A DNA stretch of 64,000 nucleotides. Origin: Sphingopyxis sp. OPL5 (GTDB lineage Bacteria > Pseudomonadota > Alphaproteobacteria > Sphingomonadales > Sphingomonadaceae). The first letter of the stretch is position 1; every line of letters begins with the position of its first letter. The notes below the pieces were generated by a model. The model saw only the letters and a program-made list of their open reading frames with translations. It did no database searches and was not told the DNA's origin. The stretch is taken from NCBI RefSeq assembly GCF_003797775.2, contig NZ_CP060725.1, forward strand, positions 2,226,001-2,290,000, in the 5' to 3' direction. Shown piece by piece: positions 26,455-36,990 of this stretch. A program made the position numbers and the translations under genes.

Positions 26455-27741
26455 TCAATGGCGGTCGAGCGACGTGACCTGTGCCGCCGCCGCCGCGGCC
26501 CGACCGGCGCGTCGCCAGAAGCGCCAGTCGCTGCGGCCGCTGAGGACGCCGGCGCGGAAGAGGCGGACCGAGAGGAAGATGACGAGTGCGACCCAGATCG
26601 CCTGCCAGCCGAGCGCGAGCAGATGGACCCCGATCGCGTCGTCGGTCGCGGCGCGGGCCGCCATTGCCAGCGGCGAGGAGAAGGGGAATATCTGCGCAAA
26701 GGTTGCAAGATTGCTGCCCGGCGCGCTCGCCGAGGCGGCGCACAGGCTGAACATGCCGACCTGGAAGATGGTGATTGGCAGGCTGAGCATCTGGATTTCG
26801 CGCACCGTCGCCGCCTGCGCGCCGACCCCGAGGAAGACCGCGCCGAGGAGCAGGAAGGACATCACGAAATAGGCGAAACCGATGCCGAGGAAGAAGGGCC
26901 AGCCGACGGCGGGCGCGGCGGTGAGGGTCGCCGCGGCCTTGCTGGCGCCGCCCGCGGCGGCGATCGCCGCCGGGTCCATCTGGGTCATCGCGACCAGCCC
27001 GCCGCCAACCGCCATCACCATCCAGAAGGCGATGAACAGCACCGCGACGCCGAGGAAGCCGAGCAATTTGCCAAGGAAGACGCTTTCGAGCGGCACCGCG
27101 GCGGCGAGGATTTCGATGACCTTGTTGCCCTTTTCCTCGGCGAGCGAACTCACCGTCTGGCCGGCGAGGAGCAGGGTGAGCAGGAAGATGGCGAACACCG
27201 CGCCGAACCCGAGCGATTGCTGGGCCGCAATGCTGGTGCCGCCGCTCGACAGATTTTCATAGGTCGGGGTTACCGGCGGCAGCGGGCCGGCGGCGCGGGC
27301 GCGCAGCACTTCGCCCGCGAGCAGCGCGAGATAGCGCCCCGAACTGCTGCCCGGTTCGCGCTCGACGATGCGCGGCGACGCCAGCGGGCCGCTGAGCACA
27401 GCATAGGTGTCGCTGCCCTTTTCGCGCGCGATCATCAGCGAGTCGCGGTTCGCGGGGCTTGCGACGCGCAGTTCGAGCAGCGCGGGTTCGCGCGGCATCG
27501 CAGCGCGCAGCCTTGTGTCGGCGGCGCGCAGCGCCTCGACATCGGCGGCGTCGGCGACCGCGACGATGCGGCCGGCGCCGCGCGCGCTGTCGGCGAGCTG
27601 CGACGCACCCATGCCGCCGACGAGTCCCATGCCGACCATGAACAAAGGCGCGAGCAGGAAGAGCAGAAAGGTCGGGGTGGCGACGATCGCGAGGAAGTCG
27701 CGCCGCGCAACGACGAGCATATTCTTGATAAAGGCGTTCAT
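26455..27741 (-). CDS. ABC-2 type transporter permease
   Basis: A 428-residue membrane protein of the NatB/ABC-2 type. It has one N-terminal helix ([20 protein letters not shown]), a large extracytoplasmic loop (about residues 45-170), then a cluster of about five helices beginning [20 protein letters not shown], with the conserved [20 protein letters not shown] after the second. It partners the ATP-binding protein encoded just upstream; the ATPase stop overlaps this ATG by four bases. The transported substrate (sodium, drug or other) cannot be inferred. Confidence 0.88.
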   Translation of the reverse strand: MNAFIKNMLVVARRDFLAIVATPTFLLFLLAPLFMVGMGLVGGMGASQLADSARGAGRIVAVADAADVEALRAADTRLRAAMPREPALLELRVASPANRDSLMIAREKGSDTYAVLSGPLASPRIVEREPGSSSGRYLALLAGEVLRARAAGPLPPVTPTYENLSSGGTSIAAQQSLGFGAVFAIFLLTLLLAGQTVSSLAEEKGNKVIEILAAAVPLESVFLGKLLGFLGVAVLFIAFWMVMAVGGGLVAMTQMDPAAIAAAGGASKAAATLTAAPAVGWPFFLGIGFAYFVMSFLLLGAVFLGVGAQAATVREIQMLSLPITIFQVGMFSLCAASASAPGSNLATFAQIFPFSSPLAMAARAATDDAIGVHLLALGWQAIWVALVIFLSVRLFRAGVLSGRSDWRFWRRAGRAAAAAAQVTSLDRH

Positions 27742-28703
27742 GCGCCGGTCTCCCCGTCGATCCCGCCGATGTCTCCGGCCGCGTCGGCGTCGAAGCTCGC
27801 GTCGACCTGGCGGACGATATGGACAAAGGCGTCGTGGAGCGCCGGGCGGCTGATCGAGAGGCCAGTGACGCCAAGATGGCTCGTCGTGATCCGCGACAGC
27901 AGCGGTTCGACGTCCCCGTCCTTGATCGCAAAATGCCAGGCCTCGCCGCGCAATTCGGCGCCGGCGGGGAGCAGCGCGGCGACGGCGTCGGGGCCGGCCT
28001 CGCTCCGCGGGGTGTAGCGGACCTGCATCGGCAGCAGCGCGCGCGCTTCGTCGACGGTGCCTTCGAAGCGGCGTTGCGAGCGCGCGATGATCGCGAGCCG
28101 GTCGCACAGCCGTTCGGCATGCGCCATGACATGGGTCGAAAAGAGGATCGTCGCCCCGCGGTCGCGTTCGCGCCGCACGAGCATCTCCAGCCGTTCCTGA
28201 TTGACCGGGTCGAGCCCCGAGAAAGGCTCGTCGAGCACGATGAGGTCGGGGGCGTGGACGATCGAGCCGATCAGCTGGATCATCTGCGCCATGCCCTTCG
28301 ACATCTTGCGGATCTTTTCGTCGATGACGCGTTCGAGCCCGAGTTCGGTCATGAAGGTCGCGGCGCGGCGGCGCCCCTCCGACCAGTCGAGTCCGCGCAG
28401 CGCGCCCATGAAGGCGATCGCCTCGCGCGCCTTCATGCCGGGATAGAGTCCGCGTTCCTCGGGCAGGTAACCGATGCGGTGGCGCACCGATTGCGGCTTG
28501 TGACCGCCGAGCAGCCGGCTGGTGCCCTCGTCGGGGTCGATGATGCCGAGCATCATGCGCAGACTGGTGGTCTTGCCCGCGCCATTGGGGCCGAGCACGC
28601 CATAGATGCTGCCCGCGGGGACCTGCAGCGACACATGGTCGACCGCCTTATAGGCCTCGAAATATTTGGTGAGGCCGACGGCCTCGACGCTGAGATCGGT
28701 CAA
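27738..28703 (-). CDS. ABC transporter ATP-binding protein
   Basis: A 321-residue NatA-like ATPase with Walker [11 protein letters not shown], the Q-loop region [14 protein letters not shown], a signature motif that reads [13 protein letters not shown] (MSKGM instead of LSGGQ), Walker [14 protein letters not shown], and the switch histidine in [13 protein letters not shown]-terminal accessory domain of about 90 residues follows. TTG at 28703 is the proposed start: AGGA lies about nine bases upstream and the conserved [16 protein letters not shown] begins a few residues later. The gene is divergent from queG with only 69 bases between them. Confidence 0.92.
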   Translation of the reverse strand: MTDLSVEAVGLTKYFEAYKAVDHVSLQVPAGSIYGVLGPNGAGKTTSLRMMLGIIDPDEGTSRLLGGHKPQSVRHRIGYLPEERGLYPGMKAREAIAFMGALRGLDWSEGRRRAATFMTELGLERVIDEKIRKMSKGMAQMIQLIGSIVHAPDLIVLDEPFSGLDPVNQERLEMLVRRERDRGATILFSTHVMAHAERLCDRLAIIARSQRRFEGTVDEARALLPMQVRYTPRSEAGPDAVAALLPAGAELRGEAWHFAIKDGDVEPLLSRITTSHLGVTGLSISRPALHDAFVHIVRQVDASFDADAAGDIGGIDGETGA

Positions 28704-28772
28704 ATGCTGGTCCTGCGAAATGTCGGCACCGCCCCCTATGACATGCGAAGGCCGCTCGCGTATAGGGCGCCA

Positions 28773-29825
28773 ATGGTTGCCGAAGCCTTGCCCTCTCTCG
28801 AACAGCGGCTCGAAGCGGTGGCGCGCGAGCATGGCTTCGTCGCGTTCGGCATCGCGCGCGCTGATGCCGCGCCGCAGACCGCAGCGCGGTTGAACCAGTG
28901 GCTGGCCGAGGGGCGTCACGGCGAGATGATCTGGATGGAAAGCCGCGCCACGCAGCGCGGGTCGCCGCAGGGGCTGTGGCCTGAGGTCCGCTCGGTGATC
29001 GCGCTGGGGATGAGCTATGCGCCCGATATCGATCCGCTGGCGCTCGCGGCGCACCCCGAGCGCGGGCGGATCTCGGTCTATGCGCAGGGCGGCGATTATC
29101 ATGACGTCGTCAAGAAGGCGCTGAAGCATGTCGCGCGCTGGCTGGTCGCCGAAGCCGCGGACGCCGAGGTCAAGGTGTTCGTCGACACCGCGCCGGTGAT
29201 GGAAAAGCCGCTGTCGGCGGCGGCGGGGCTGGGCTGGCAGGGCAAGCACACCAATTTGGTGAGCCGCCAACATGGCAGCTGGCTGTTCCTGGGGGCGATC
29301 TACACCACGCTCGACCTGGTGCCGGCGGTGCCGGGGCGCGATAGCTGCGGCAGTTGTTCGGCGTGCCAGGATGCCTGCCCGACGCGGGCCTTTCCGGCGC
29401 CGTACCGGCTCGATGCGCGGCGCTGCATCTCCTATCTCACGATCGAACATGCGGGGCCGATCCCGGTCGAATTCCGCCGCGCGCTGGGCAACCGCATCTA
29501 TGGCTGCGACGATTGCCTCGCGGTCTGCCCGTGGAACAAATTCGCCAAAAGCGCGGCGCGCCACCGCGCCTTCCTGCCGCGCGCCGAACTGGCCGCGCCG
29601 TCGCTGGGCGACCTGCTGGCGCTGGACGATGCCGAGTTCCGCCAGGTCTTCGCGGGATCGCCGATCAAGCGCATCGGACGCGGCCGGATGGTTCGCAACG
29701 CGGCGATCGCGGCGGGGAACAGCGGCGACCAGCGCTTTCGGCCCGCGCTCGAACGGTTAAAAAGCGACGAGTCCGCTGTGGTTGCCGAGGCGGCGGCGTG
29801 GGCGCTCTCCGAGCTGGCGTCCTGA
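28773..29825 (+). CDS. queG: Epoxyqueuosine reductase QueG
   Basis: QueG performs the last step of queuosine formation on tRNA, reducing epoxyqueuosine with cobalamin and two 4Fe-4S clusters. The clusters are marked by [17 protein letters not shown] and [16 protein letters not shown]. The N-terminal domain [19 protein letters not shown] and the Asp in [13 protein letters not shown] (the proposed catalytic region) are present, as is a C-terminal HEAT-like tail. ATG at 28773 yields 350 residues, the usual length. The open frame continues far upstream through the antisense strand of the ABC genes but without homology. Confidence 0.95.
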   Translation: MVAEALPSLEQRLEAVAREHGFVAFGIARADAAPQTAARLNQWLAEGRHGEMIWMESRATQRGSPQGLWPEVRSVIALGMSYAPDIDPLALAAHPERGRISVYAQGGDYHDVVKKALKHVARWLVAEAADAEVKVFVDTAPVMEKPLSAAAGLGWQGKHTNLVSRQHGSWLFLGAIYTTLDLVPAVPGRDSCGSCSACQDACPTRAFPAPYRLDARRCISYLTIEHAGPIPVEFRRALGNRIYGCDDCLAVCPWNKFAKSAARHRAFLPRAELAAPSLGDLLALDDAEFRQVFAGSPIKRIGRGRMVRNAAIAAGNSGDQRFRPALERLKSDESAVVAEAAAWALSELAS

Positions 29826-29832
29826 CGTCACC

Positions 29833-30201
29833 TTAGCGCCGCAGCGTTTCCGCGCAGCTGCCCAATTCGGCATTGCGCCCGTCGGGGGTGCGCGCGTCGA
29901 CATGGGTCGCGACCGGAGCGGCGCCCGCGCGCGGGGCGTAGAAATAGATATCGATGACGCAGGCCGACCCTTCGAACTGCAGCTTGCGCGCGGCGCCTTC
30001 GGTGACGTCGAGGCGCGGTTTGCCGAACATCCGGCCGATGGCATCGGCGCTTTGGCCGATCAGGCTGTTGGTCTGGACGGGGCGCACGATGGTCGGCGGC
30101 GGCGCCGCGGCGACCGGCGGCGGGACGTTGCGCGGCGAGGGGACGGCGGCGGTGCAGCCGCCGAGCAGGGCGAACAGCAGGACGGCGGAAAGGCGGGTCA
30201 T
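29833..30201 (-). CDS. Small putative lipoprotein
   Basis: A 122-residue protein with a lipobox at LLFALLGGCTAAV (Cys near residue 16), so it is probably acylated. A proline/alanine linker follows (about residues 20-40). The mature domain has IGQSADAIGRMFGKPRLDVT and ends in GRNAELGSCAETL, with two further cysteines. The pattern of a small domain that tests a mature residue-pair after 'GKP' resembles SmpA/BamE-like lipoproteins only loosely, so no function is given. It overlaps the EI24 gene by four bases (ATGA) and is convergent with queG. Confidence 0.68.
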   Translation of the reverse strand: MTRLSAVLLFALLGGCTAAVPSPRNVPPPVAAAPPPTIVRPVQTNSLIGQSADAIGRMFGKPRLDVTEGAARKLQFEGSACVIDIYFYAPRAGAAPVATHVDARTPDGRNAELGSCAETLRR

Positions 30202-30878
30202 GGATGGTCCCTGTTTCGCAGGTGAATGAGGTGGACGGCCATAGCCGCGCCGAGGATGGGCGCCAACAGGTTGACGACGGGTACCACAAAGGCTGCGGCG
30301 GACAGAATGCCGAGCGCCCAGCGGTCGCCGCGCGCGAGCCGCGGCGCGTCGGGATGGCGGGCGAGCACCATCGCCTCTAGATCGCGGCCGAGCAGCGCGG
30401 CGTTGATCGCAAAGGCGAGCAGGGGCGCGCCGATCGCGGTGAACAGCAAGGGGATATAGAGTGGCAGCGCGACCAGGTTCACCAAGATCAGCCGGGCGAC
30501 CGAGACGAGGCCGAGGCGCAGGCTCTTGGCCAGGCTGACCGGCACCGCGCGCCGCGCCGCCTCGGGATAGCGGCGCCCCTCGACGTCGGCGACGATGCCG
30601 TCGGCGAACAGACCGACGACGGCGATCGCGACGGCGCGGAATAGGAGCCAGCTCGCGCCGACAAGCGCAAGCGCGATCAGGATGCCCGCCATGTCGAGTT
30701 CGACCTCGCCGAGCCATTGCCAGTGATAGAGCGCCCAGCGCGCCGCAAAGAAGATCGCGGCACCCACGGCCACGAAGATCAGCAGCGTCAGCGTGAGGCT
30801 TTGCGCGAGGACGCGAAGGACGCGCGGCTGCGGCAGGTCGCGAAACGCGAGGAGCAGGGCGTGGACGGCGCGGGCCAT
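30198..30878 (-). CDS. EI24 domain-containing membrane protein (CysZ-like)
   Basis: A 226-residue protein with four to five long hydrophobic helices and the EI24/CysZ arrangement, including FADGIVADVEGRRYPEAARR after the second helix pair and a C-terminal ILGAAMAVHLIHLR. Characterised CysZ proteins import sulfate, but many EI24 members have unknown roles and no sulfate assimilation genes are nearby. It is the first gene of a two-gene unit with the lipoprotein, and is divergent from the adenosine kinase gene. Confidence 0.8.
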   Translation of the reverse strand: MARAVHALLLAFRDLPQPRVLRVLAQSLTLTLLIFVAVGAAIFFAARWALYHWQWLGEVELDMAGILIALALVGASWLLFRAVAIAVVGLFADGIVADVEGRRYPEAARRAVPVSLAKSLRLGLVSVARLILVNLVALPLYIPLLFTAIGAPLLAFAINAALLGRDLEAMVLARHPDAPRLARGDRWALGILSAAAFVVPVVNLLAPILGAAMAVHLIHLRNRDHP

Positions 30879-30988
30879 GACACGCGATGGCGCGGCGACG
30901 GGGGCGGCGTCAAGCGTCGCGCTTGCCTTGGCGCGCCGCCATCCCTAAAGCCGCGCGCAATCTTTTCCCATCACCGACTGGAATTTTC

Positions 30989-31987
30989 ATGGCCTCCACC
31001 GCCCGTTTCGACGTCGTTGCCATCGGCAATGCCATCGTCGATGTCATCGCCCGCGCCGACGATGCGCTGATCACCGCCGAAGGACTGACCAAGGGCTCGA
31101 TGCGGCTGATCGATGCCGACGAGGCCGAACGGCTCTACGCGGCGATGGGGCCGGCGATCGAAATGTCGGGCGGCAGCGCGGCGAATACGCTGGCGGGCAT
31201 GGCGGCGCTCGGCGAACGCTGCGCCTTCATCGGCCAGGTCGCCGACGACCAGCTCGGCCACGTCTTCACCCACGACCTGCGCGCATTGGGCGTCGCTTAT
31301 GAAACCCCGCCGCTCGCCGAGGGCGCGCCGACCGCGCGCTGCCTGATCCTTGTCACCCCCGACGGCCAGCGGACGATGAACACCTTCCTCGGCGCCAGCC
31401 ATTTGCTCGAACAGGCGATGATCGACGAGGCGTGGATCGCCGATTCGGAAATCCTCTATCTCGAGGGTTATCTGTGGGATCCCGAGCTGTCGCGCGCCGC
31501 GATGCGCCGCGCGATCGACGTGTCGCGCGCGGCGGGGCGCAAGGTCGCCTTCACCCTGTCCGACGCCTTCATCATCGACCGCCATGGCGAGGATTTCCGC
31601 AACCTGATCGCCGAGGGGCTGTTCGACATCCTGTTCGCGAACGAGGTCGAGATCTGCGCGCTCGCCGAGACCGAGGATTTCGAGGCGGCGGTCGCCAAGA
31701 TCGCGCCGCAGGTGCCGCTGCTGATCGTCACGCGCGGCGCGCATGGCGCGATCGCGCTGCAGGGCGGGACGCGTACCGAAGTCGGCGCCGAGCCGATCGA
31801 GACCGTCGTCGACACGACCGGTGCGGGCGACCTGTTCGCCGCCGGTTTCCTCGCGGGCCTCGCCGACGGCCGCAGCATTTCGGACTGCCTGACGATGGGC
31901 GCGGTGTGCGCGTGCGAGATCATCGCGCAGGTCGGCCCGCGCGCGCAGACCGACCTGAAGGCGAAGGTAGCCGCACGCCTCGGCTAG
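30989..31987 (+). CDS. Adenosine kinase, PfkB family
   Basis: A 332-residue carbohydrate/nucleoside kinase. The N-terminal FDVVAIGNAIVDVIARADDA and MSGGSAANTLAGMAALG form the substrate-binding side. The C-terminal PfkB signature VDTTGAGDLFAAGFLAGLAD carries the catalytic Asp. Proteobacterial proteins of this exact type are annotated as adenosine kinases and would phosphorylate adenosine to AMP. The ATG at 30989 was chosen because the family begins directly there; the longer frame from 30887 adds basic residues without homology. Confidence 0.9.
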   Translation: MASTARFDVVAIGNAIVDVIARADDALITAEGLTKGSMRLIDADEAERLYAAMGPAIEMSGGSAANTLAGMAALGERCAFIGQVADDQLGHVFTHDLRALGVAYETPPLAEGAPTARCLILVTPDGQRTMNTFLGASHLLEQAMIDEAWIADSEILYLEGYLWDPELSRAAMRRAIDVSRAAGRKVAFTLSDAFIIDRHGEDFRNLIAEGLFDILFANEVEICALAETEDFEAAVAKIAPQVPLLIVTRGAHGAIALQGGTRTEVGAEPIETVVDTTGAGDLFAAGFLAGLADGRSISDCLTMGAVCACEIIAQVGPRAQTDLKAKVAARLG

Positions 31988-32043
31988 GAACTTCGCGGTC
32001 GTTGAAGCGTCCTATGCCCCATCACTGGCACAGGAGGCTTCAC

Positions 32044-32301
32044 ATGGCCGATGAAATCCATACCACGCGCGATCCCGACGGGACGACGCACACCACGACG
32101 ATCGTCGATCGCGAACCGCGCCGCGGCGGCGGGATGGGCATGATGCTGATCCTGCTCGTCGCGCTCGCGGTCGCGGGCTTCGTCGCCTTCCAGTTCCTCG
32201 GCAATGAAAAGGCCGAAACCGGCGCGATCACCGAGGCCGCGCAAAAGGTCGGCGATGCCGCGCAGGATGTCGGCGACGCGGCGCAGAAGGCCGTCGACTG
32301 A
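32044..32301 (+). CDS. Small single-pass membrane protein
   Basis: An 85-residue protein with a hydrophilic N-terminus rich in His, Thr and Asp, one transmembrane helix (GMMLILLVALAVAGFVAFQF, about residues 32-51), and a short repetitive amphipathic tail (VGDAAQDVGDAAQKAVD). An excellent ribosome binding site, AGGAGG, sits eight bases before the ATG, supporting a real gene. The function is unknown. It is separated by three bases from the convergent flippase gene. Confidence 0.78.
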   Translation: MADEIHTTRDPDGTTHTTTIVDREPRRGGGMGMMLILLVALAVAGFVAFQFLGNEKAETGAITEAAQKVGDAAQDVGDAAQKAVD

Positions 32302-32304
32302 TCT

Positions 32305-33864
32305 TCAGCCGGCGACGGTTTCGGCCGTTGCCGGTTCGGGATGCTTCTTGAACAAGGCGCGATCGGCGGGGCCGAAACCGCGAGTCCAGATCAGCCAGCT
32401 ATAGATTCCCAGGATGACGGGGACCCCGATCAGCAGTTCGGCCCATTCGGGGAGCTGCGTCGCGCCCCAGCCGAGCACCGCGGCGCCCGCGGTCGCCCAC
32501 ACCAGCGCCCAGCGCAGGCTGTTGACCGGGGTGCCGAGGATGCGCCCGAGCAGCCAGGCCTTGGCCACCGACGCGAAGCCCAGCGCGATCATCAGCGCGA
32601 GCGCGACAGCCGCGGCGTAGTAGAGCGGCGGCCAGCCCATCGCCTCGGCGGTCTTGATGAAGAGGATGCTGAGCGCCGCCTGCAGCGCGAGGGTGGCGAG
32701 GCTGATCAGCAGGTTGCGGTGGCGCGCGACATAGACGAGCGCCGCCTCGCTCACCACCGCGGTCGCGGCGACAACCTCGGCAGCGAGCAGGAAGGCGAGC
32801 GCGGTACTGCCACCGACGAAGGCGGGGCCGACGAGGCCCATTACCGCCTCGCCCGGGATGCCGAGCGCGAGCGCGACGCCCGCCTGCGCCGCGATGATCC
32901 AGAAACCGACCTGGCTGACCTGTGCCGCCACGGCGCCAAGGCGATTCTCGGCAAGGTTGCGGGTGATGACGGGGCCGAGGATCGGTTCGAAACTGGTCTT
33001 GAGCTTCTGCGGCAGCGAGGCGACCTGCTGCGCCATATAATAGATGCCGTAGATCGTCGGCGAGGTGAACTGGCCGAGGATGAACAGGTCGAGGCGGCGG
33101 GTGCCCCATTCGATTGCGTCGGCGGCGGCGAGCGGCGCATTGCGGCGCGCGACCGCCATCAGATGCACCGGATGCGGCTGCCACCCGCGCGGTCCGCCAT
33201 AGTGGCGCAGCATCGGGTAGAGCGCGGTCAAAAAGGCGCCGATCATCGCGGCGGCGTAGGACAGCATCAGCCCGTCGCGCACCGACACGAACCAGAAACC
33301 GGCGGCGGCGATGCTGATCACCCAGGGTTCGACGACCGCGCGGGCGCGGACCGTCGCGCCGATGTCGAATTTATAGGCGCAGGCGGCGAGCGCGATGTCG
33401 GTGCCGGCGATCGCGAAGACGAGCCCGGCCATCCAGCGGTCGGTGCTGTCGATGCCGCCGGCGGGGAACATCAGTTGCGGAAAGGCGAGGAGCAGCGCCG
33501 ACCCTGCGGCCGAGGCGAGCAGCGCGACGAACATGCCGTCCCACACGACCATGCGATGGTCGGCATCGGGCGCGCTCAGCTGTTCGGCGAGGCCGCGCTT
33601 GAGGCCGAGGGTGGCGAGTTGGGCGACGAGTTCGATGACGAGCACCGCGAAGGCGAAGCGCCCGACCGCTTCGGCGCCATACCAGCGGCCCGCGACGTAG
33701 AGGAAGGGCAGGCGCGCGACGAGGCGGAGGATGAAGCCGAAGAAATTGGTGCGACCGCCCTTGGCGAGCGCAGCGGTATCGGCGTCGCGCGGCGGATCGC
33801 CGGGTGAAGGGGAAGGCGACGCGCTGTCGGGGGCGGGCGCGGCCGCGCTGTCCGTCTGGGTCAA
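32305..33864 (-). CDS. Lipopolysaccharide/polysaccharide flippase (Wzx-like, MOP superfamily)
   Basis: A 519-residue polytopic membrane protein with about 12-14 hydrophobic helices and a Pro/Ser/Ala-rich cytoplasmic N-terminus of about 35 residues. NFFGFILRLVARLPFLYVAG and ELVAQLATLGLKRGLAEQLS match the oligosaccharide flippase family. Such proteins move lipid-linked repeat units across the inner membrane for surface polysaccharide assembly. No glycosyltransferase cluster surrounds it, so it may serve a pathway encoded elsewhere. It might share a route with the GtrA/GT-C operon at 20.8-24.6 kb (inference). Confidence 0.85.
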   Translation of the reverse strand: MTQTDSAAAPAPDSASPSPSPGDPPRDADTAALAKGGRTNFFGFILRLVARLPFLYVAGRWYGAEAVGRFAFAVLVIELVAQLATLGLKRGLAEQLSAPDADHRMVVWDGMFVALLASAAGSALLLAFPQLMFPAGGIDSTDRWMAGLVFAIAGTDIALAACAYKFDIGATVRARAVVEPWVISIAAAGFWFVSVRDGLMLSYAAAMIGAFLTALYPMLRHYGGPRGWQPHPVHLMAVARRNAPLAAADAIEWGTRRLDLFILGQFTSPTIYGIYYMAQQVASLPQKLKTSFEPILGPVITRNLAENRLGAVAAQVSQVGFWIIAAQAGVALALGIPGEAVMGLVGPAFVGGSTALAFLLAAEVVAATAVVSEAALVYVARHRNLLISLATLALQAALSILFIKTAEAMGWPPLYYAAAVALALMIALGFASVAKAWLLGRILGTPVNSLRWALVWATAGAAVLGWGATQLPEWAELLIGVPVILGIYSWLIWTRGFGPADRALFKKHPEPATAETVAG

Positions 33865-33940
33865 ACCTGCGGTCCCCCTTGCTCCTCGCCCTGCCGCTTT
33901 CTAGCGCGGCAGGGGGGGAGTGGCAAATGTCGTCGCTGGC

Positions 33941-34948
33941 TCACCGGCCCTCGCGTCGCAGCGGGCGGCTGAGCAGCGCCTGAATGGCTTCGCCGGCGCG
34001 GATTTCGCCCGCGACGAGCCGCGCCACCGCGTCGGTGATCGGCATGTCGATGCCGTCGGCGCGCGCCGCGGCGGCGACCACCGGGGCGCTGAACGCGCCC
34101 TCGGCGACGGTGCGGCGATCGGCCATCAGCGCCTGCGCCTCGTCGCCGCGCCCGAGGCCCTGGCCGAGCGAGAAGTTGCGCGAATTGCTCGAGGTGCAGG
34201 TGAGCACGAGGTCGCCGAGTCCGGCGAGCCCGGCGAGGGTTTCGGCCTGCGCGCCGCGCGCAAGGCCGAAACGGGTCATTTCGGCGAAGCCGCGGCTGAT
34301 CAGCGCGGCGCGGGCGTTGAGGCCGAGCCCGGCGCCGTCGACGATGCCGCAGGCGATCGCGAGGATATTCTTCACCGCGCCGCCGATCTCGGCCCCGATG
34401 ACGTCGGCTGAGACATAGGGCCGGAAATGCGGGCGCGCGAGCGCGCGGGCGAGGTCGTCGGCGACCGCGGGGTCGGCGGCGGCGAGGGTGATCGCGGTGG
34501 GCAGGCCGGCGGCGACCTCGTGCGCGAAGGTCGGCCCCGACAAGACCGCGACCGCGCGGCCCGGCGCCACGTCGCGTGCGATGTCGACCGGGAAGGCGAA
34601 GCTTTCGGCCTCCATGCCCTTGCTGCACAGGATCAGCGGTGCATCGCCCGGCGGCAGCGCGGCGAGCACGGAACGCAGATAGGGAACGGGGACAACGATC
34701 AGCAGCGCGTCGCATACCGCCAGGTCAGCGAGGGTGCCGGTGGCACTGAGCGAGGGTGACAGCGCCGCGCCGGGCAGGAACAGCGTGTTGCGATGTTCGA
34801 TGTTGACCGCCGCGACGACCTCGGCCTCGCGTGCCCAGAGCCGGACCGGGGCGCCATCGGCGGCGAGCAGTTGCGCGAGCGCGGTGCCCCAGGCGCCGCC
34901 ACCGACCACGCCGAAGCTTTGATATGACGTCATGCTTTCACGAGTCAT
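33941..34948 (-). CDS. gpsA: NAD(P)-dependent glycerol-3-phosphate dehydrogenase
   Basis: GpsA reduces dihydroxyacetone phosphate to sn-glycerol-3-phosphate for phospholipid synthesis. The NAD-binding motif [30 protein letters not shown], and the catalytic-lysine region [17 protein letters not shown] are complete in 335 residues. The start is ATG 34948, which overlaps the tsaD stop (ATGA); a second ATG lies at 34933, just before the dinucleotide motif. The tsaD-gpsA order is frequent in alphaproteobacteria. Confidence 0.96.
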   Translation of the reverse strand: MTRESMTSYQSFGVVGGGAWGTALAQLLAADGAPVRLWAREAEVVAAVNIEHRNTLFLPGAALSPSLSATGTLADLAVCDALLIVVPVPYLRSVLAALPPGDAPLILCSKGMEAESFAFPVDIARDVAPGRAVAVLSGPTFAHEVAAGLPTAITLAAADPAVADDLARALARPHFRPYVSADVIGAEIGGAVKNILAIACGIVDGAGLGLNARAALISRGFAEMTRFGLARGAQAETLAGLAGLGDLVLTCTSSNSRNFSLGQGLGRGDEAQALMADRRTVAEGAFSAPVVAAAARADGIDMPITDAVARLVAGEIRAGEAIQALLSRPLRREGR

Positions 34949-35979
34949 GCTTTTACTCCGGCGCCGCGCACGGCTTCGGCCTCGGGATCGAGCGGCCAGC
35001 GCGGGCGGGCGGCGGTGTCGAGCGGATCGGTGAGCCCCGCGGCGAAGCGTTCGGCGCCCGCCCAGGCGATCATCGCGCCATTGTCGGTACACAGCCACAA
35101 GGGCGGAGCGACGAAAGGCCTGTCGTGGCGTGCCGCCAGATCGGTCAGCGCGGCGCGGATCGCGCCGTTCGCGGCGACCCCGCCCGCGACGACAAACGCG
35201 GTCGCCTCGGGGCAGGCGGAAAGCGCGATGCGGCTGCGGTCGACCAGGCAGTCGACCACCGCCTGCTGGAAGGAAGCGGCGAGATCGGGGACGCTGTGCT
35301 GGCCCGACGCCGCCGCGCGCGACACCGCGCTCTTGAGCCCGGCAAAGGAGAAATGCGGTTCGGCGCTGCCGACGAGCGGGCGCGGTAGCGGCACGGCCTT
35401 GGGGTCGCCGTTTTTCGCGATGCGCTCGACCGCGGGTCCGCCCGGGTAACCGAGGCCGAGCAATTTCGCGGTCTTGTCGAAGGCTTCGCCCGCGGCATCG
35501 TCGATCGTGGTGGCAAGGCGGCGATAGTCGCCGACCCCGCGCACAAGCAGCAGCTGGCAATGGCCGCCCGACACGAGCAGCAGCAGATAGGGAAATTGCA
35601 GCGACGGATCGGCGAGGCGCGGGCTGAGCGCGTGGCCCTCGAGATGGTTGACCGCGATCAGCGGCTTGCCCGCGGCGTGGGCGAGCGCCTTGCCGGTGAC
35701 GAGCCCGACCATGACGCCGCCGATCAGCCCCGGGCCGGCGGTGGCGGCGATCGCGTCGACGTCGGCGAGCGTCTTTCCGGCATCGGCGAGTACGCGTTCG
35801 ACGATCGGCGCGAGGCGGTCGACATGCGCGCGCGCCGCGATCTCGGGCACGACCCCGCCGAAGGGGGCGTGATCCTCCTCCTGCCCGGCGACGCGGTGCG
35901 CGAGGACGCGCCTGTCGCTGTCGACGAGCGCTGCCGCGGTTTCGTCGCAGCTCGATTCGAGGCCGAGGATCAGAGTCAT
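34945..35979 (-). CDS. tsaD: tRNA N6-adenosine threonylcarbamoyltransferase TsaD
   Basis: TsaD transfers the threonylcarbamoyl group to A37 of ANN-decoding tRNAs. It has the ASKHA-fold opening [17 protein letters not shown], the metal-binding [14 protein letters not shown] and [11 protein letters not shown] histidines, [10 protein letters not shown], and the C-terminal [18 protein letters not shown]. The length of 344 residues is normal. The ATG at 35979 fits the family start; further upstream the frame continues only through the antisense of hemC. It is divergent from hemC, with 63 bases between the two starts. Confidence 0.97.
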   Translation of the reverse strand: MTLILGLESSCDETAAALVDSDRRVLAHRVAGQEEDHAPFGGVVPEIAARAHVDRLAPIVERVLADAGKTLADVDAIAATAGPGLIGGVMVGLVTGKALAHAAGKPLIAVNHLEGHALSPRLADPSLQFPYLLLLVSGGHCQLLLVRGVGDYRRLATTIDDAAGEAFDKTAKLLGLGYPGGPAVERIAKNGDPKAVPLPRPLVGSAEPHFSFAGLKSAVSRAAASGQHSVPDLAASFQQAVVDCLVDRSRIALSACPEATAFVVAGGVAANGAIRAALTDLAARHDRPFVAPPLWLCTDNGAMIAWAGAERFAAGLTDPLDTAARPRWPLDPEAEAVRGAGVKA

Positions 35980-36042
35980 ATTGTTGCGCGCCCCTTTACG
36001 CGCCCCTTGGCGGGCAGGGCAAGGGAGGCTAGCAGCAAGCCG

Positions 36043-36990
36043 ATGAACAGGCTTCCCACTCCCGACGCTCCGCTGCGGATCGGCACCCGCGCCTCGCCGC
36101 TGGCGATGGCGCAGGCGCATATGGCGGCGGCGGCGCTCGCGCAGGCGCATGGCCTGACCGAAGATTCGCTCTTCCTGGTGCCGATGACCGCGACCGGCGA
36201 CCGCATCCAGGACCGCGCGCTCGCCGAGGTCGGGGGCAAGGCGCTGTGGACGCGCGAACTCGATGCGGCGCTCGATGCGGGGGCGATCGACATCGCGGTG
36301 CACAGTCTGAAGGATGTCGAGACGCTGCGCGATCCGCGCTTCGCGCTCGTCGCGATGCTCGAACGCGCCGACCCGCGCGATCGGCTGGTGGTGCGCGAGG
36401 GAATCATGGCGGCGACCATCGACGCGTTGCCGACGGGCGCAAGGCTGGGGACGAGCAGCCCGCGCCGCGCGGCGCAGGTCAAGCGGCGCCGGAGCGACAT
36501 CGAAACGCTGTTGCTGCGCGGCAATGTCCAGACCCGGCTCGCCAAGCTCGCGGCGGGCGATGTCGATGCGACCTTGCTCGCGGCGGCGGGGCTCGACCGG
36601 CTGGCGATGTTCGATATCGGTGTGGTGCAGGACGCCGCGACCCTGCTGCCCGCCGCGTCGCAGGGCGCGATCGGGATCGAATGCCGCAGCGACGACGATC
36701 GGGTGCGCGCGCTGCTCGTCGCGGTCGATCATGTTCCGACGCACCGCGCGGTGATGGCCGAGCGCGAATTTCTCGCGGCGCTCGGCGGCGATTGCCGCTC
36801 GCCGGTCGCGGCGCATGCGCGTTTCCTGGATGATGGCACGCTGCGGCTCGATGCCGAGCTCTATTCGGAGGATGGCGCGGAGCATGTCGTCGGGCATGCG
36901 GCGGTCGCGGGTCCCGACGCCGCGGCCGAACTGGCGCGCGACCTGCTCGGCCGCGCGCCCGATGCGGTGCGGCGCCTGTTCGGGGTATGA
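36043..36990 (+). CDS. hemC: Hydroxymethylbilane synthase (porphobilinogen deaminase)
   Basis: HemC joins four porphobilinogen units into hydroxymethylbilane in tetrapyrrole synthesis. The features are [16 protein letters not shown], the arginine-rich active-site loops [16 protein letters not shown] and [14 protein letters not shown], and the dipyrromethane-cofactor cysteine in [13 protein letters not shown]. The 315 residues are of standard length. GGGAGG lies about 14 bases before the ATG, a little distant. It overlaps hemD by four bases. Confidence 0.97.
   Translation: MNRLPTPDAPLRIGTRASPLAMAQAHMAAAALAQAHGLTEDSLFLVPMTATGDRIQDRALAEVGGKALWTRELDAALDAGAIDIAVHSLKDVETLRDPRFALVAMLERADPRDRLVVREGIMAATIDALPTGARLGTSSPRRAAQVKRRRSDIETLLLRGNVQTRLAKLAAGDVDATLLAAAGLDRLAMFDIGVVQDAATLLPAASQGAIGIECRSDDDRVRALLVAVDHVPTHRAVMAEREFLAALGGDCRSPVAAHARFLDDGTLRLDAELYSEDGAEHVVGHAAVAGPDAAAELARDLLGRAPDAVRRLFGV

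Noticed and set aside
27819..28772. Upstream extension of queG by more than 300 codons
   Set aside because: The extension is antisense to the ABC transporter genes and has no QueG similarity. The family begins at the ATG at 28773.
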